A stretch of 64,000 nucleotides of DNA from Pseudoduganella rivuli (GTDB lineage Bacteria; Pseudomonadota; Gammaproteobacteria; Burkholderiales; Burkholderiaceae_D), in assembly GCF_009674485.1 (NCBI RefSeq), contig NZ_WKJJ01000001.1:584185-648184 (forward strand), read 5' to 3'. The notes beneath the pieces are model-generated. The model had not been told where the DNA came from. It did not search any database and saw nothing but the letters and a program-made list of their open reading frames with translations. Positions 34,209 to 45,200 of this stretch are shown piece by piece. How positions within the stretch are numbered: position 1 is the stretch's first letter; every line of letters begins with the position of its first letter. A program made the translations under genes and the position numbers.

Positions 34209-35573
34209 TTACTGGTTATCCAAATCAGCAACCGGGCCCAACACGCGATCAATTTCCGCATGCAACGCCTCAGGATCATCGCCAAACCCTTCCAGCGAAT
34301 TCAGCACACGCACACGGCCGCCGGCATTCCGAATCCAGCCGGCGCCCCATTTCTTCGCCGCGTAGGCCTCGAAGCGGTCCTTATCCACGCCAAATGCGTC
34401 TGCTACGGCAAAGATGTCTGCGACATGCGAGTCATCCCCGCCATCCCTGCTGGCGTCAGCGGTTGCTTGTGACGCACTCGTAGAGCGCTGCCAGCCCTTT
34501 CGGTTAGCGTTCTGGCTGACGTCATTGCGTGCGGAAGCCATCGGCGCGCTGTCGCTGCCATCCCTTATACCCGGAGCCAGAGACGAAACGTCGCCTTCCG
34601 GTGCTGGCAAGGGAATGACCTCCGACTCGGGAATGACTTCCGCATCACTGACATTCAGGAGCGCAGCCACGTCGATCGGTGCCTCCAGTTCGATGAGCCA
34701 CGCCATGCTGCGAACAGTTCGTCCATCGTCCCCGACGTGCGGAATTTCCCGCTCCACCTTCGTGATATAGAACGGTGTACGCTTTTCATCCAGAAAGCCT
34801 GAAATCCGACCGCCCCGCATAAACGCCAAGGTCTCGAATTTTTCGATCGCGCGCATCATCGAATACATACTGTTGGTACGGAGCTCAAACGCATCGGAGG
34901 ACTTAACCCCGGGAATATAGAACAGGAAGCGGCCAGACAGATTGCATTTACGTGCCTGAAATTCCGGGCAGTTCTCCGGGTCGCACATGCCGTTGTTCTC
35001 CGCCCGCAACTGGGTCTTGCGCCCACCGAAGATACGCACTGGTCGACTTGCTGTGCGGTCTATTGGCACGGGCGCGTAGCACTTGCACAGTCGGACTTTG
35101 CCATCCGGTGCGTATTCGCTCCAGTACTTCCTTTCGTTGGCACCCCAGGTGACCAATTGATGCGGCATTACAGCTTGCCAGGCATCTGCCGGAAAAATGA
35201 CGGGGAACCGGTACAAGCGCCGGACACCGTCGCCGCGGTCTTCTCCATAAAGGTCCAGGATTGCCTGCGCAGTTGCAGGGTTGGGAAAGTCTGCCGAGCG
35301 GACTGTAAAGTAAGGGACATTTTTCGGCACCATCGGATACTGAAGGTCTGGCAGTGCTTTCGCCAGCGTGCGTTCGATGTCGTCGAAGCTTTGCCCGGCA
35401 GCGACACCGGCTTCATATATTTCCCGCGCGCGCGCGTTTTCCTGCGCCCTACGGGTCAGTACCTTGATACCGGAGCGGATTTTGCCAGCAGTCGGGATGC
35501 GTGCGCTCTGGCGCCCCAAGATGGTTGCAGCCGGTGCGCGGGTGTCTTTCACTACTGCGATGCCGTTTTTCAT
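34209..35573 (-). CDS. Phage gp3/recombination-directionality-factor-like protein
   Basis: A 454-residue protein. The middle follows the pattern of the gp3-like (RDF-like) family, which mobile-element annotation also calls 'hydrolase or metal-binding protein': FTVRSADFPNPATAQAILDL then YGE, then RLYRFPVIFPADAWQ, RLCKCYAPVP, and a cysteine cluster CDPENCPEFQARKC followed by GRFLFYIPGV. Those cysteines could bind zinc. The C-terminal 120 residues are a low-complexity linker plus an acidic tail. Known relatives set the direction of serine integrases; no serine integrase is seen here. Confidence 0.5.
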   Translation of the reverse strand: MKNGIAVVKDTRAPAATILGRQSARIPTAGKIRSGIKVLTRRAQENARAREIYEAGVAAGQSFDDIERTLAKALPDLQYPMVPKNVPYFTVRSADFPNPATAQAILDLYGEDRGDGVRRLYRFPVIFPADAWQAVMPHQLVTWGANERKYWSEYAPDGKVRLCKCYAPVPIDRTASRPVRIFGGRKTQLRAENNGMCDPENCPEFQARKCNLSGRFLFYIPGVKSSDAFELRTNSMYSMMRAIEKFETLAFMRGGRISGFLDEKRTPFYITKVEREIPHVGDDGRTVRSMAWLIELEAPIDVAALLNVSDAEVIPESEVIPLPAPEGDVSSLAPGIRDGSDSAPMASARNDVSQNANRKGWQRSTSASQATADASRDGGDDSHVADIFAVADAFGVDKDRFEAYAAKKWGAGWIRNAGGRVRVLNSLEGFGDDPEALHAEIDRVLGPVADLDNQ

Positions 35574-35683
35574 GATGGCCTCCTTATTTATGCGTGACTG
35601 ATCGCATAGTCAGGATCTCGCGCCTTTCTCCTCCTTCAAGTGCCCCTCTCGACGAAGAACAGTTCTCTATTTGCGTGGTTCCA

Positions 35684-36913
35684 TCAAATGCTACATGGCT
35701 GGACCGGCCGAAAGACCGAAGGCGGGAATGGTGGCATGGGTGTACCTGAAAGCCAGGACCAGTCTGCATCGCCACCTGCTGCAATACACTTTTCTTTTGC
35801 CTTGCGCTCTTCCTTGCCCATGAAGTCACTGGCAATGTGCAGCGCTGTCGGTACTGGACCTGTATCTAGCAGCAGGAAGTTCGGCAGCGCAACCCCGGAA
35901 TTGGCGTCGAAGCGCAGCGGCTTGATAAAGCGGCGCGCGTCAAGCGTCAGGCGCTGCACGACGTCGATTTCGTGCGCGCCATCCAGTGGTACCCAGTTTG
36001 CGCTGGCCAGCATCAGCGTAGCCGTGTCAATGTGAAACGTGTGCTCTTGGCGGGCATAGACCACGCCTGCGAACAGCACCCGCAACTGAGCTTCCGGTCG
36101 CGCACTGCGTAATTCCAGCATCCAGCCAAAGTTCTTGGTGAACCTATTCCAGGTCTTTGCGTCCAGCAGCAACGGCATGTCCGGCATGTGCTTGATCCAG
36201 AGCCGCACGCCGATTGCGCTGACCTCCGCGCTTTTGAATTCACCGATGATCAACGCCATGTTATAGCCGCCGCATTCGTCGGACTTGCACAGTGCGGCAA
36301 GCTTCTCGCGGCGACGCTCCGCAATTGCTGCTTTGGCCTGGTCGTTGAACGGCTCCGGCACATAGAGGCGGTCCGCCAGCGAGGCCCCTTTCAAGCGGAT
36401 TTCGCATGCCGCGCCCATCAGGTATTTCTCAATCACGCCCTGATGTCGCTTGCCGGCCATGGCCGGGGTCCAGCGATTAAATCCCGCACGGTGGAACAGG
36501 TACTGTGCCAGTGCACGTAAGGACATCCTGCACTTCGGTGCATTGACTTCGGCCAAAACGCCTGGCTCACCATGCGGTACCGGCCGGCCTGGTGCACGCG
36601 CCATGGCGAAGTCGACGCGCAGTTCAACCTCGCCGGGGCCATGTTCGATCACGGCGTCGCCCAGCAGCGCCAGCCCGGACTGACTGGCATCTGGCTCAAA
36701 GGATTCACATGTCGGGTGATGCAATGCGCCGGTTCCCGGCATACGTTTGATCACGTAGAAGCGGTGCTTCGCAATGTACATCTCCACGCCATCGGCCACG
36801 CACATGCAGCGGGGGCGCTCCGGCGTGTCATACACCTGCGCCAGTATCTGCTGCAGGCAGGGATCGCTTGTGCTGTAGCGTCGGCCCCGAATGAGATAGC
36901 CAAAAGTGTCCAT
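35684..36913 (-). CDS. DUF1173 family protein
   Basis: A 409-residue protein matching the DUF1173 pattern: RPRCMCVADGVEMYIAKHRF, YVIKRMPGTGALHHPTC near the N-terminus, and ATLMLASANWVPLDGAHEID then RRFIKPLRFDANSGVALPNF toward the C-terminus. The family is common on integrative and conjugative elements and large plasmids and has no known activity. It lies 11 bases downstream of the recombinase-like gene and 110 bases before the gp3-like gene. Confidence 0.7.
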   Translation of the reverse strand: MDTFGYLIRGRRYSTSDPCLQQILAQVYDTPERPRCMCVADGVEMYIAKHRFYVIKRMPGTGALHHPTCESFEPDASQSGLALLGDAVIEHGPGEVELRVDFAMARAPGRPVPHGEPGVLAEVNAPKCRMSLRALAQYLFHRAGFNRWTPAMAGKRHQGVIEKYLMGAACEIRLKGASLADRLYVPEPFNDQAKAAIAERRREKLAALCKSDECGGYNMALIIGEFKSAEVSAIGVRLWIKHMPDMPLLLDAKTWNRFTKNFGWMLELRSARPEAQLRVLFAGVVYARQEHTFHIDTATLMLASANWVPLDGAHEIDVVQRLTLDARRFIKPLRFDANSGVALPNFLLLDTGPVPTALHIASDFMGKEERKAKEKCIAAGGDADWSWLSGTPMPPFPPSVFRPVQPCSI

Positions 36914-36924
36914 GCTTTCTCCGG

Positions 36925-37842
36925 TTACACGAGATCGCGCACCGCCACTTTCAGTTGCGGGTCGAATCGCCTCAGGAGATGCCGGATTGACGCCGGATCG
37001 CTCAGACCTAGCAGCGATCCGATTTCCGCCATTGCGGCGCCTCGCGCGCGTAGTTTAGTTGCCACCGCACGCCGCGCGCTCATTGCCGTCAGTCCTTCGA
37101 CACCGGCATAGTTAAATATCCGGCGGTAGATCTCATGGATCTCTCTGCACAGGAACTGGTGCTGACCTTTCTCTGTCTTGGCAATGATCTTAAGGGGGCC
37201 GCCGTCGACCGAAAGGAACAGGCGTGAATCAGCGGCCAGTCCACGAAAGGCGCTATCTGTGGTCGTTCCAAAGCTGTTTGCGACCCGTTCGGCCAAGTAT
37301 GCGTCAATTGCAGCATTTGCTTTGCTGCTGCAAAAGTACAAGGGCCGGGATCGCTCGTTGACTGCCGCTTCGGGCCGTAAAACGGATTCTTCCCTAACGT
37401 TGCCACATTCGGTGAGATAGTCACGAATTTCAAGGCGAGCAATTTCGATGGGCCTCGCCCCGGTTGCGAACAAGGTCAGCAATAGCGCTGCATCGCGGTT
37501 TGACTGCGGACTGTATTCCTCAATCTTGCGTAACAGCATATTGAGCTGTTCGGACGATATGACTGCGCCTACTTGGTGGCTACCGTTACAAGGCGGAACG
37601 TAATGTGCTAACGCTTCGAGATATGCTTCCTTTTCCTGACGGAGGAGCGGTATCGTTGGTGTTACCCATTCGTCGACCCCAACTACGCCAACAACGCTTT
37701 GCAGTGTTCGGGCCAGCGACTTGATGCGCTTGTCGACCACGATTTCAGCGAGTCCGAAACAAGCTGCGGTCTTTTTTATGGTCGAACCGTTGAGCACGGA
37801 TAGAAACAGGTCCTTTGCCTCATCAAATTTCTCGGTGTGCAT
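36925..37842 (-). CDS. Tyrosine-recombinase-like protein lacking catalytic tyrosine
   Basis: A 305-residue protein with a tyrosine recombinase-like layout. The N-terminal part is helical, and Arg130 in ATGARPIEIARLE corresponds to the first catalytic Arg. The second box reads LTAMSARRAVATKLRARGAA and the third LLGLSDPASIRHLLRRF. There the usual HxxR has lost its His (Ser255), the LGH His is Leu, and the Tyr position is Leu. It should not cut DNA by the normal mechanism. A DNA-binding or regulatory role is more likely. It heads the DUF1173/gp3-like operon. Confidence 0.6.
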   Translation of the reverse strand: MHTEKFDEAKDLFLSVLNGSTIKKTAACFGLAEIVVDKRIKSLARTLQSVVGVVGVDEWVTPTIPLLRQEKEAYLEALAHYVPPCNGSHQVGAVISSEQLNMLLRKIEEYSPQSNRDAALLLTLFATGARPIEIARLEIRDYLTECGNVREESVLRPEAAVNERSRPLYFCSSKANAAIDAYLAERVANSFGTTTDSAFRGLAADSRLFLSVDGGPLKIIAKTEKGQHQFLCREIHEIYRRIFNYAGVEGLTAMSARRAVATKLRARGAAMAEIGSLLGLSDPASIRHLLRRFDPQLKVAVRDLV

Positions 37843-38185
37843 TCGACGCCTCGCGCATGTTGCGTGACATGCAAAATCATTTCACCACCAAGGACAGTGG
37901 ACCACCCGAAAGAGACTGTGGCATTGCTACTTTTCGCGGTCATGGTAGAGGCCACGTGTGCGCACCTGAGTATGTGTCCCCAGTTCAATGCCAGCGCTGG
38001 TTATATGAGCCCGAGCTTATTGCAAGTGCGTGCTATACGCTGCTCATCACGTCGATAACACCGCACATTTCGACATGGCAAGATGATATGCTATGAACTA
38101 ATAGTTAGTCGCTGTTGTACCGGGAATACTGCGATGAAATCGTAGCAAAACACCCCTCCCCAGCAACACAAACATGGAATTTGAC
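37843..38185 (+). other. Divergent intergenic region before the defence island
   Basis: About 340 bases between the recombinase-like gene (minus) and the OLD nuclease gene (plus). Short frames are present but lack ribosome sites. The right half is A+T-rich, in keeping with promoters for the defence genes, but I could not fix a -35/-10 pair with confidence. Confidence 0.4.
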
Positions 38186-40171
38186 ATGCATATTGAAAGT
38201 ATCGCCTTAACAAAATTTCGGTGCTTTGGTCCTGATACTGAAACTGTGCTGTTACAGTCCGACCTGACAACTATAGTAGGGCCAAATGGCTCGGGAAAAA
38301 CCGCATTACTGCAAGCCTTGATGCGGTTATTCGGAGTAACGCGAGCGCAACGGACCATCGCGACATCCGACTTCCACATCTCCTCCGACCCGAGTGTTGA
38401 CCAAGATGCAGTAGAAACCAGGGAATTGTCCCTTGATGTGGTAATCCGCCTTCCTGAGCTCGTTGATGGAACGGCGATGGCATCAACGATCGCCCCAGTA
38501 TTTCGAAGAATCTACATTAGTGCACCAGGTGGGATACCGGCCTGTCGTCTCCGTCTAGAAGCTCGATGGGATTTCGATGGAACGGCAGAAGGTTCAATTA
38601 GCCAGCAGCTTTTTTGGGTCAATACTCTAGGCTCCTCTATAGCTGATGGCCAGAAGACCGGGGTGAGCGCCGCCGATCGTGGTCTCATCCAGTTGTACTA
38701 CACTCCGGCCAGCCGCGATCCGCAATCGCAAATCAAAGCAACGACTGGTGCTCTGGCCGCGCGCCTGCTTAAAGCAATCGACTGGTCACAAGCCACTGCG
38801 AATGCGGTAAGTACAGCAGCGCAAACACTAAACGATGCGTTCGATGATGAAGATGCGATCAAAGCAATTGCAGGTGTTCTGGAAAAGCGCTGGCAAAGCT
38901 TGCATGACGGCGACATCGACACTGCGCCAGGTCTGAGTCTCATGAGCCGCCGCTTTGAGGAAGTTATCGCGCGAATTGGCGTTGTATTTAAACATGGTCC
39001 TGCCGGCGAGGACCGCGGACTAGAGGCTTTGAGCGACGGCCAACAGTCCCTTTTCTATTTCGCACTTTCTGCCGCCGTCTTCGATTTGGAACGTGACGTC
39101 GTCGCAGGTAAGGCTGATGGGTTTCATCACGACACACTGACCATACCAGCACTAACGTTATTTGCGGTTGAAGAGCCTGAAAACCACCTGTCGCCGTATT
39201 ACCTATCACGAATCATAGAACAAATTAAGAGTATGGTTACGAGCGGCGCCGGTCAGGCCATCATATCTAGTCACTCACCTTCCGTGCTTAGTCGCGTCCC
39301 GCCAGAGAACGTACGTTACTGCAGGCGTAACGTAGAAATCAGCACATCGTCAGTTGTTCGGATTCCAGTGCCTGCCGATGGTGCCGAGGCAGTAAAGTTC
39401 GTGCGTAGTGCAATGCTCGCATATCCCGAGCTATATTTTGCAAGATTTGTCCTGCTTGTCGAGGGAGATTCAGAGCGAATCGTTTTACTTAAATTAGCGG
39501 AGGCGCTTGATTTTTTTATCGATCCTTCGTTTGTCGCAATTGTTCCCTTGGGCGGAAGGCACGTTGAGCACTTCTGGCGGCTTCTCGATGGATTGGGCAT
39601 TCCGTTCGCTACGCTGTTGGACTTGGATTTAGGTCGAGAAGGTGGAGGTTTTGGACGAGTTAAAAATGCAATTCAGCATCTATTGGAGAATGGCGCTCCC
39701 AAAAGTCCATTGCTCGATGTTGACGATGGTGAGTCCCTAAAAATGCAAGAACTAGCCAAAATGCATACTTGGAAGACGGCTAATGTGGATATTAGACTCT
39801 GGCTCAAAGATTTAAGAAAATACAATGTCTTCTATTCCGCCCCGCTGGACTTGGACATGGCAATGCTTGCCGCCTTCCCAGATGCTTATCAAGCCACCAT
39901 AGAAGGCACCGGGCCTCGGATGAAAAATGAAGACGCCGCGGAAGTGGTCTTAGGCTCCGGTGGCGAAGGGTTGGCCGCATACACGGGTGACCTCGAATCC
40001 TATAAAGACCAAATGGCGGCCTATCGCTACCACTTCCTCACGCACAGTAAGCCCGCAACGCATTTGCGCGCGATAGCACATATCGACAACCAAGCGCTGA
40101 AACGGGATATGCCGAAATGTCTCAAAGCTATTCTGCAGCATGTTAAGGATCGCCTATCGAGGAGTAAGTAA
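38186..40171 (+). CDS. gajA: GajA-like OLD-family ATPase/TOPRIM nuclease
   Basis: A 661-residue class 2 OLD nuclease. Walker A GPNGSGKT is at residues 32-39. The signature region is LSDGQQSLFYF, Walker B FAVEEPENHLSPYY, and the H-loop SSHSPSVLSR. From about residue 420 the TOPRIM domain follows: LLVEGDSERIVLL with its Glu and LDLDLGREGG with the DxD acids. ATG 38186 (MHIESIAL) matches typical OLD starts; ATG 38174 is possible. The last A of its TAA is the first base of the helicase gene. With the next gene it forms a Gabija-type anti-phage pair. Confidence 0.85.
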   Translation: MHIESIALTKFRCFGPDTETVLLQSDLTTIVGPNGSGKTALLQALMRLFGVTRAQRTIATSDFHISSDPSVDQDAVETRELSLDVVIRLPELVDGTAMASTIAPVFRRIYISAPGGIPACRLRLEARWDFDGTAEGSISQQLFWVNTLGSSIADGQKTGVSAADRGLIQLYYTPASRDPQSQIKATTGALAARLLKAIDWSQATANAVSTAAQTLNDAFDDEDAIKAIAGVLEKRWQSLHDGDIDTAPGLSLMSRRFEEVIARIGVVFKHGPAGEDRGLEALSDGQQSLFYFALSAAVFDLERDVVAGKADGFHHDTLTIPALTLFAVEEPENHLSPYYLSRIIEQIKSMVTSGAGQAIISSHSPSVLSRVPPENVRYCRRNVEISTSSVVRIPVPADGAEAVKFVRSAMLAYPELYFARFVLLVEGDSERIVLLKLAEALDFFIDPSFVAIVPLGGRHVEHFWRLLDGLGIPFATLLDLDLGREGGGFGRVKNAIQHLLENGAPKSPLLDVDDGESLKMQELAKMHTWKTANVDIRLWLKDLRKYNVFYSAPLDLDMAMLAAFPDAYQATIEGTGPRMKNEDAAEVVLGSGGEGLAAYTGDLESYKDQMAAYRYHFLTHSKPATHLRAIAHIDNQALKRDMPKCLKAILQHVKDRLSRSK

Positions 40172-42075
40172 TGACTTTCCCGCCGCGCCGGATTCGCCCC
40201 GAAGCTTGGTTACCCGTCGGAGTAACTGCGCTAGAAGCAAACGCGTTGAAAGTTGTTCGATCCGATGCACATCGATCGGTGCTTGCAGGACCCGGTGCTG
40301 GAAAAACCGAATTACTTGCGCAACGGGCAGCCTACCTACTTCAGACGGGCATCTGCCCTTCACCAAGGCGGATTTTAGCAATTGCATTTAAACGTGATGC
40401 CGCGCGAAACCTTTCGAGCCGAGTGGCGACTCGCTGCCACCCAGGCCACGCAAGCCGACTTGACTCAGTGACCTTTGACGCCTTCGCAAAAAGCCTATTA
40501 GATCGTTTCGGGCAAACGCTACCTAATGAATGGCGACCGACTTCCGACTATGAAATTGTGTTCTCCACAGATGCAATTATTAGGCAAGTTCTGCAATCTA
40601 CTTCAAAAGAATGTACGAATGCCGAAACAGCAGCTCGTATACGAGCTATCAATATAAAAACATTCGAACGGCGTCATGTTGTTCATCAACGACTTCCAAA
40701 TTCGAAATTGCCGCTAACATCTTGGCAAAATATAGCCGCGAAGAATTACTGGCAGCGTATGCTGCGCGGCCAGAAGTGTAGCCAGCTTACCTTCCCCATG
40801 ATAGGCCGCTTAGTTGAGTTGCTGCTTCGGTCCAATGATTCCGCAAGGCTCGCGTTTGCACTCACATATTCGCACGTGTTCATGGACGAGTTCCAAGATA
40901 TCACTCCGATTCAGTACGACCTCGTTTACACACTCTTTCGTAGCAGCGATACGATACTCACGGCCGTGGGCGACAACAAACAGCAGATAATGCGCTGGGC
41001 GATGGCAATGGACGCATCCTTTGATGTATTTGAAAAGGACTTTGGCGCCAAGCGCGTCCGACTATTGAACAACTATCGCTCTTCTCCTGAATTGGTGCGA
41101 ATTCAGCATATACTTGCTCAGGCCCTAGATGACAAAGCACCTCAGCCAGAATCGCAAACAGAAACAATGGTTCCAGGAGATTGTTGCGCTGTATGGGACT
41201 TTACCTCGCCCGAAGAAGAAGGCAAGTGCTTGGCTGCTTTTATCGCCGATGAAATAGCCGCACATAACCTACACCCTCGAAATTTTGCCATACTCGTGAG
41301 GCAGAAATCAGATAGTTACGCCGGAAGTCTTGCGTCTCAATTCGCAGCGGCCGGGCTACTGCTACGCAATGAAGACGCAAGCGTGGGCGCACTCAAAATC
41401 CAAGAACTACTAACTGAAGATCTATCCATCAAGTGTATGCAGCTTCTACGCGCTGCATTGACCCGTGGTGCTGGTACAGCCTGGACTAACACACTTTTAA
41501 CGCTGCAAGAACTTGAGCCGACTGGCTTCGATTATAGTGATATCAATTCCCGACGTTTGGCTAAACTGCTCGACGAGTTCGCATCACAATTAGCACAAGA
41601 CTATCCTGCGCCCCCCAGTTCAAGCAAGGCGATGACGGCCCTGATAGCGAAAGTGATTGATTTTCTAGGCCGTTCACGTATGCGAGCCATTTACCCAGCT
41701 TACGCCCAAGGAAATTGGCTTGAAGAGGTCGAAAAATGCATTACTGAACACCTACAAGCAAGTGCAGATTCCAAAACTGATTGGGGAGAGGTACTCGATG
41801 CTTACGACGGAATTGACGCAATAGGCTTGATGACAATTCATAAGAGCAAAGGGCTTGAATATCACACTATCATTTTTGTTGGACTCGACGATAGAGCTTG
41901 GTGGAATTACTCGAACGATGAAGCAGAGGCCACAGCAGTTTTCTTCGTCGCGTTTACCCGAGCAAAGCAACGCGCAATCTTCACCTACTGCTCATCACGG
42001 GGACAACGGACAGAAATCCAACCCCTATACGACCTCTTAACCAAAGCGGGGGTTTCGACAGTTCAAATCACTTGA
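40171..42075 (+). CDS. gajB: GajB-like UvrD/Rep-type helicase
   Basis: A 634-residue superfamily 1 helicase with all motifs: Walker A AGPGAGKTE (about 39-47), motif II MDEFQD (about 237-242), motif III AVGDNKQQI, motif IV LLNNYRSSPE, motif V IGLMTIHKSKGLEYH and motif VI VAFTRAKQR (about 593). In Gabija systems the helicase works with the OLD nuclease to sense and degrade or nick phage DNA. It is longer than the best-known GajB (about 500 residues). It overlaps gajA by one base (TAATG). The pair is visibly A+T-richer than its neighbours. Confidence 0.82.
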   Translation: MTFPPRRIRPEAWLPVGVTALEANALKVVRSDAHRSVLAGPGAGKTELLAQRAAYLLQTGICPSPRRILAIAFKRDAARNLSSRVATRCHPGHASRLDSVTFDAFAKSLLDRFGQTLPNEWRPTSDYEIVFSTDAIIRQVLQSTSKECTNAETAARIRAINIKTFERRHVVHQRLPNSKLPLTSWQNIAAKNYWQRMLRGQKCSQLTFPMIGRLVELLLRSNDSARLAFALTYSHVFMDEFQDITPIQYDLVYTLFRSSDTILTAVGDNKQQIMRWAMAMDASFDVFEKDFGAKRVRLLNNYRSSPELVRIQHILAQALDDKAPQPESQTETMVPGDCCAVWDFTSPEEEGKCLAAFIADEIAAHNLHPRNFAILVRQKSDSYAGSLASQFAAAGLLLRNEDASVGALKIQELLTEDLSIKCMQLLRAALTRGAGTAWTNTLLTLQELEPTGFDYSDINSRRLAKLLDEFASQLAQDYPAPPSSSKAMTALIAKVIDFLGRSRMRAIYPAYAQGNWLEEVEKCITEHLQASADSKTDWGEVLDAYDGIDAIGLMTIHKSKGLEYHTIIFVGLDDRAWWNYSNDEAEATAVFFVAFTRAKQRAIFTYCSSRGQRTEIQPLYDLLTKAGVSTVQIT

Positions 42076-42251
42076 TGCAATGCGAAGCTAGCGCTGAGCA
42101 CAGAAATGATTACAGCGCAAAGCTGGAGACCGGATTGGGCTAAGCGCCAATGGGGCGGCGGCAAAAATTCTTCCCTCTACCAGATGCTAATGCGTGCACC
42201 TGCGCTATGCCGCAGCCGGGCTACGCAATATTCAATGAAAGTGACTAGCAA

Positions 42252-45200
42252 ATGCAATTCGTAGCAAATGGCCCCGATGTACCGGAGGCGCTTCTTCAAG
42301 CACACGAAGACGGGCGAGTAGTATTTTTTTGTGGCGCGGGTATTTCCTATCCAGCGGGATTGCCATTGTTTAAAGGTTTGGTTCGCGACATTTATGATCG
42401 CCTTGGTCTGACCATGCATGCGTTAGAACAATCGGCATTTAACAAAGACCAGTATGACCTCACCCTCGATTTACTGGAACATCGGCACCGTGGCGGCCGC
42501 CTAGCGGTTCGGCGCGAATTAGCCAACGCGCTCAAGCCCAATCTGCGCCGGCCCGGCGCCACGGCGACACATGAATCGCTTTTGCATCTGGCACGGGACC
42601 GGGAAGGTGCCCTTCGGCTTCTAACCACCAACTTCGACCGTATTTTCGAGTTACTCGCGAAAAGACTGAAATTACCGCACCAAACGTACTCCGCCCCCAT
42701 GCTGCCGATTCCGAAAAGTAGCAGGTGGGATGGGTTGGTCTACCTTCATGGCTTGCAACCGTCAAAGGCCGATGATGCGGCTCTGCATCGCCTTGTCGTT
42801 ACCAGCGGCGACTTTGGCTTGGCGTATCTAACCGAGCGCTGGGCAGCACGTTTCGTGACAGACCTGTTCCGCAATTATGTTGTCTGTTTTGTCGGCTACA
42901 GCATCAACGACCCAGTGCTCAGGTACATGATGGATGCATTGGCGGCCGACCGCATGCTTGGGGAGCAATCGCCGCAAGCATATGCGTTCGGCGCATGCAA
43001 ACCTGGGGCCGAAGCTACAAGCGCCGACGATTGGCGTGCCAAAAGTGTGGAACCCATCCTATATACCACCCCGGTCAATGCAAAGGGCCACGAAGACCAT
43101 AGCGCACTGCCCAAGACGCTCCAGGCCTGGGCACGCACCTATCGCGCAGGAGCGCTGGGCAAGGAAAGCATCGTCACCGCGCACGCGCTGACCAACCCTT
43201 CGGAAAACACCCAACAAGATGATTTCGTCGGACGCATGCTCTGGGCCTTGTCCGATCCACGAGGTTTGGCCGCCAAATGCTTCGCCGAGATGCAACCCGC
43301 GCCGCCGATTACCTGGCTCGAAGCATTTTCGGACAAGCGCTTCCGGCATGGGGACCTAGCGAGGTTCGGCGTCCCTGCGCACGCCACTGAAGATGAACAA
43401 CTTCGCTTCAGTCTGATTTCACGCCCGGCTGCATACCAATATGCGCCGTGGATGGCACTCGGTGGTTATCCGCGCCCCCAATCGAACTTCGATCCGATTA
43501 TGCGGCACTTGGCAAATTGGATCACGAGGTACCTTAACGACCCGCATTGCCTGTTGTGGCTTTTGGAACAGGGGCCGGCCCCCCATCCGACGCTCGCATG
43601 GATCATCTCGCAAAGTTTGAACGAACAGGTGAGGCACCTATCCAATGGCAATGACGCTGAGCTAGAAAGCGTCCTGGCACACTCACCAAATGCAATTGCA
43701 AGCCCTGTGATGCGCACACTGTGGGAAATTTACCTCTCGGGCCGCATCAAGCATCGATCCAACGATGTCGACATGTATGATTGGGTGGAGCGATTCAAGC
43801 GCGAAGGTTTAACCGCAATGCTGCGCAGCCAGTTGCGGGAGCTGTTATCACCAAGGGTAGAAATCCGCAAATCGTGGCGCGGCATCGCCATGGAAGAGCA
43901 CCTCGGGGACCGCGGACGCGTCAAGCAATCGATCGACTGGGAACTGACGCTCGTCGCCGACCAAGTGCACCATCAAGTTCGCGAGCTCCACGAATTGCAG
44001 TTACTGGCACCGGCTCTCCCGACGTTGATTGTGGATCTACAGCAGCTTTTAAGCGAGGCGCTGCATCTCATGGTCGAATTGGGCGATGCCAACGCATATA
44101 GTGACCGCTCGTACTGGGATTTACCTTCGGTCAGCGCCCATGACCAGAACAGCGACTTTCGAACCTGGGTGGTAATGATCGAGCTATTGCGCGACGCCTG
44201 GATTGAAATAGGTAAGGTCGATGTAACGCGCGCAACCGGGATCGCGCAGGAATGGTTCAAACAACCATTTGCATGCTTCAAGCGTCTGGCCCTGTTCGCG
44301 GCCAGCCACGACCACGTGATCGTCCCTTCCGAATGGGTCGGTTGGCTACTATCCGACAATCGGAGATGGCTGTGGGTCGCAGAAACGATGCGGGAATGTA
44401 TGCGGCTGCTCGTCTTGCAAGGTGCAAAGTTGCGCCTAAAAGACCAGGCCGACCTTGAATCAGCCATCCTTGAAGGCCCGCCACGAGAGCTATTCCGTGA
44501 TGACACGTCCGCCGATACGTGGTCTGCGCTCGTTACCCATTCGACGTGGATTCATTTGGCCAAACTGGAGTCTTCAGGGTTAATTCTCGGCACCAGTGCA
44601 AAACAACGACTAAACCAACTTTCCGCAGAAAATCCTCACTTCCGTCTTGCATCTGACCAGTCGGACGAATTCTCACACTGGTCAGGCAGTACTTGGGATG
44701 GAATCGACAAGCTTTATCGTGAACCAAATCCAGCACCAGCAACGCGGCAAAGGTTGATCGATTGGCTGCGACAGCAGCTTGATACTGACTCAACCTCCTA
44801 CGAAACCTCTTGGCCGGAGCGCTGCAGGACTCGGCTATACCGATGCACCTCGGCACTCAAGTTGCTGGCCGAGGAAAATGTGTGGCCCTCCATGCATTGG
44901 CGAGAAGCTTTGCAAGCATGGTCCGATGACACACTTGCGTTCCGCTCATGGAATTACCTTTCTGCAGTTATGCTGAGTATGCCAGACGCCACCATTGCTG
45001 TCATAGCACGCGCGGCGGCAAGGTGGTTACGGGGAGCTGCAGCGTCGATTGAGCCAGGCAATGCATCGCTGCTTACCCTGTGCGCGCGGGTGTTGGCCGT
45101 GGCACATGAGAATACTTTTGACCAAGATGAACCGTTGAACCAGGCGATCAATCACCCTGTCGGACAGGTGACAGAAGCATTGGTTACCTATTGGTTCAAG

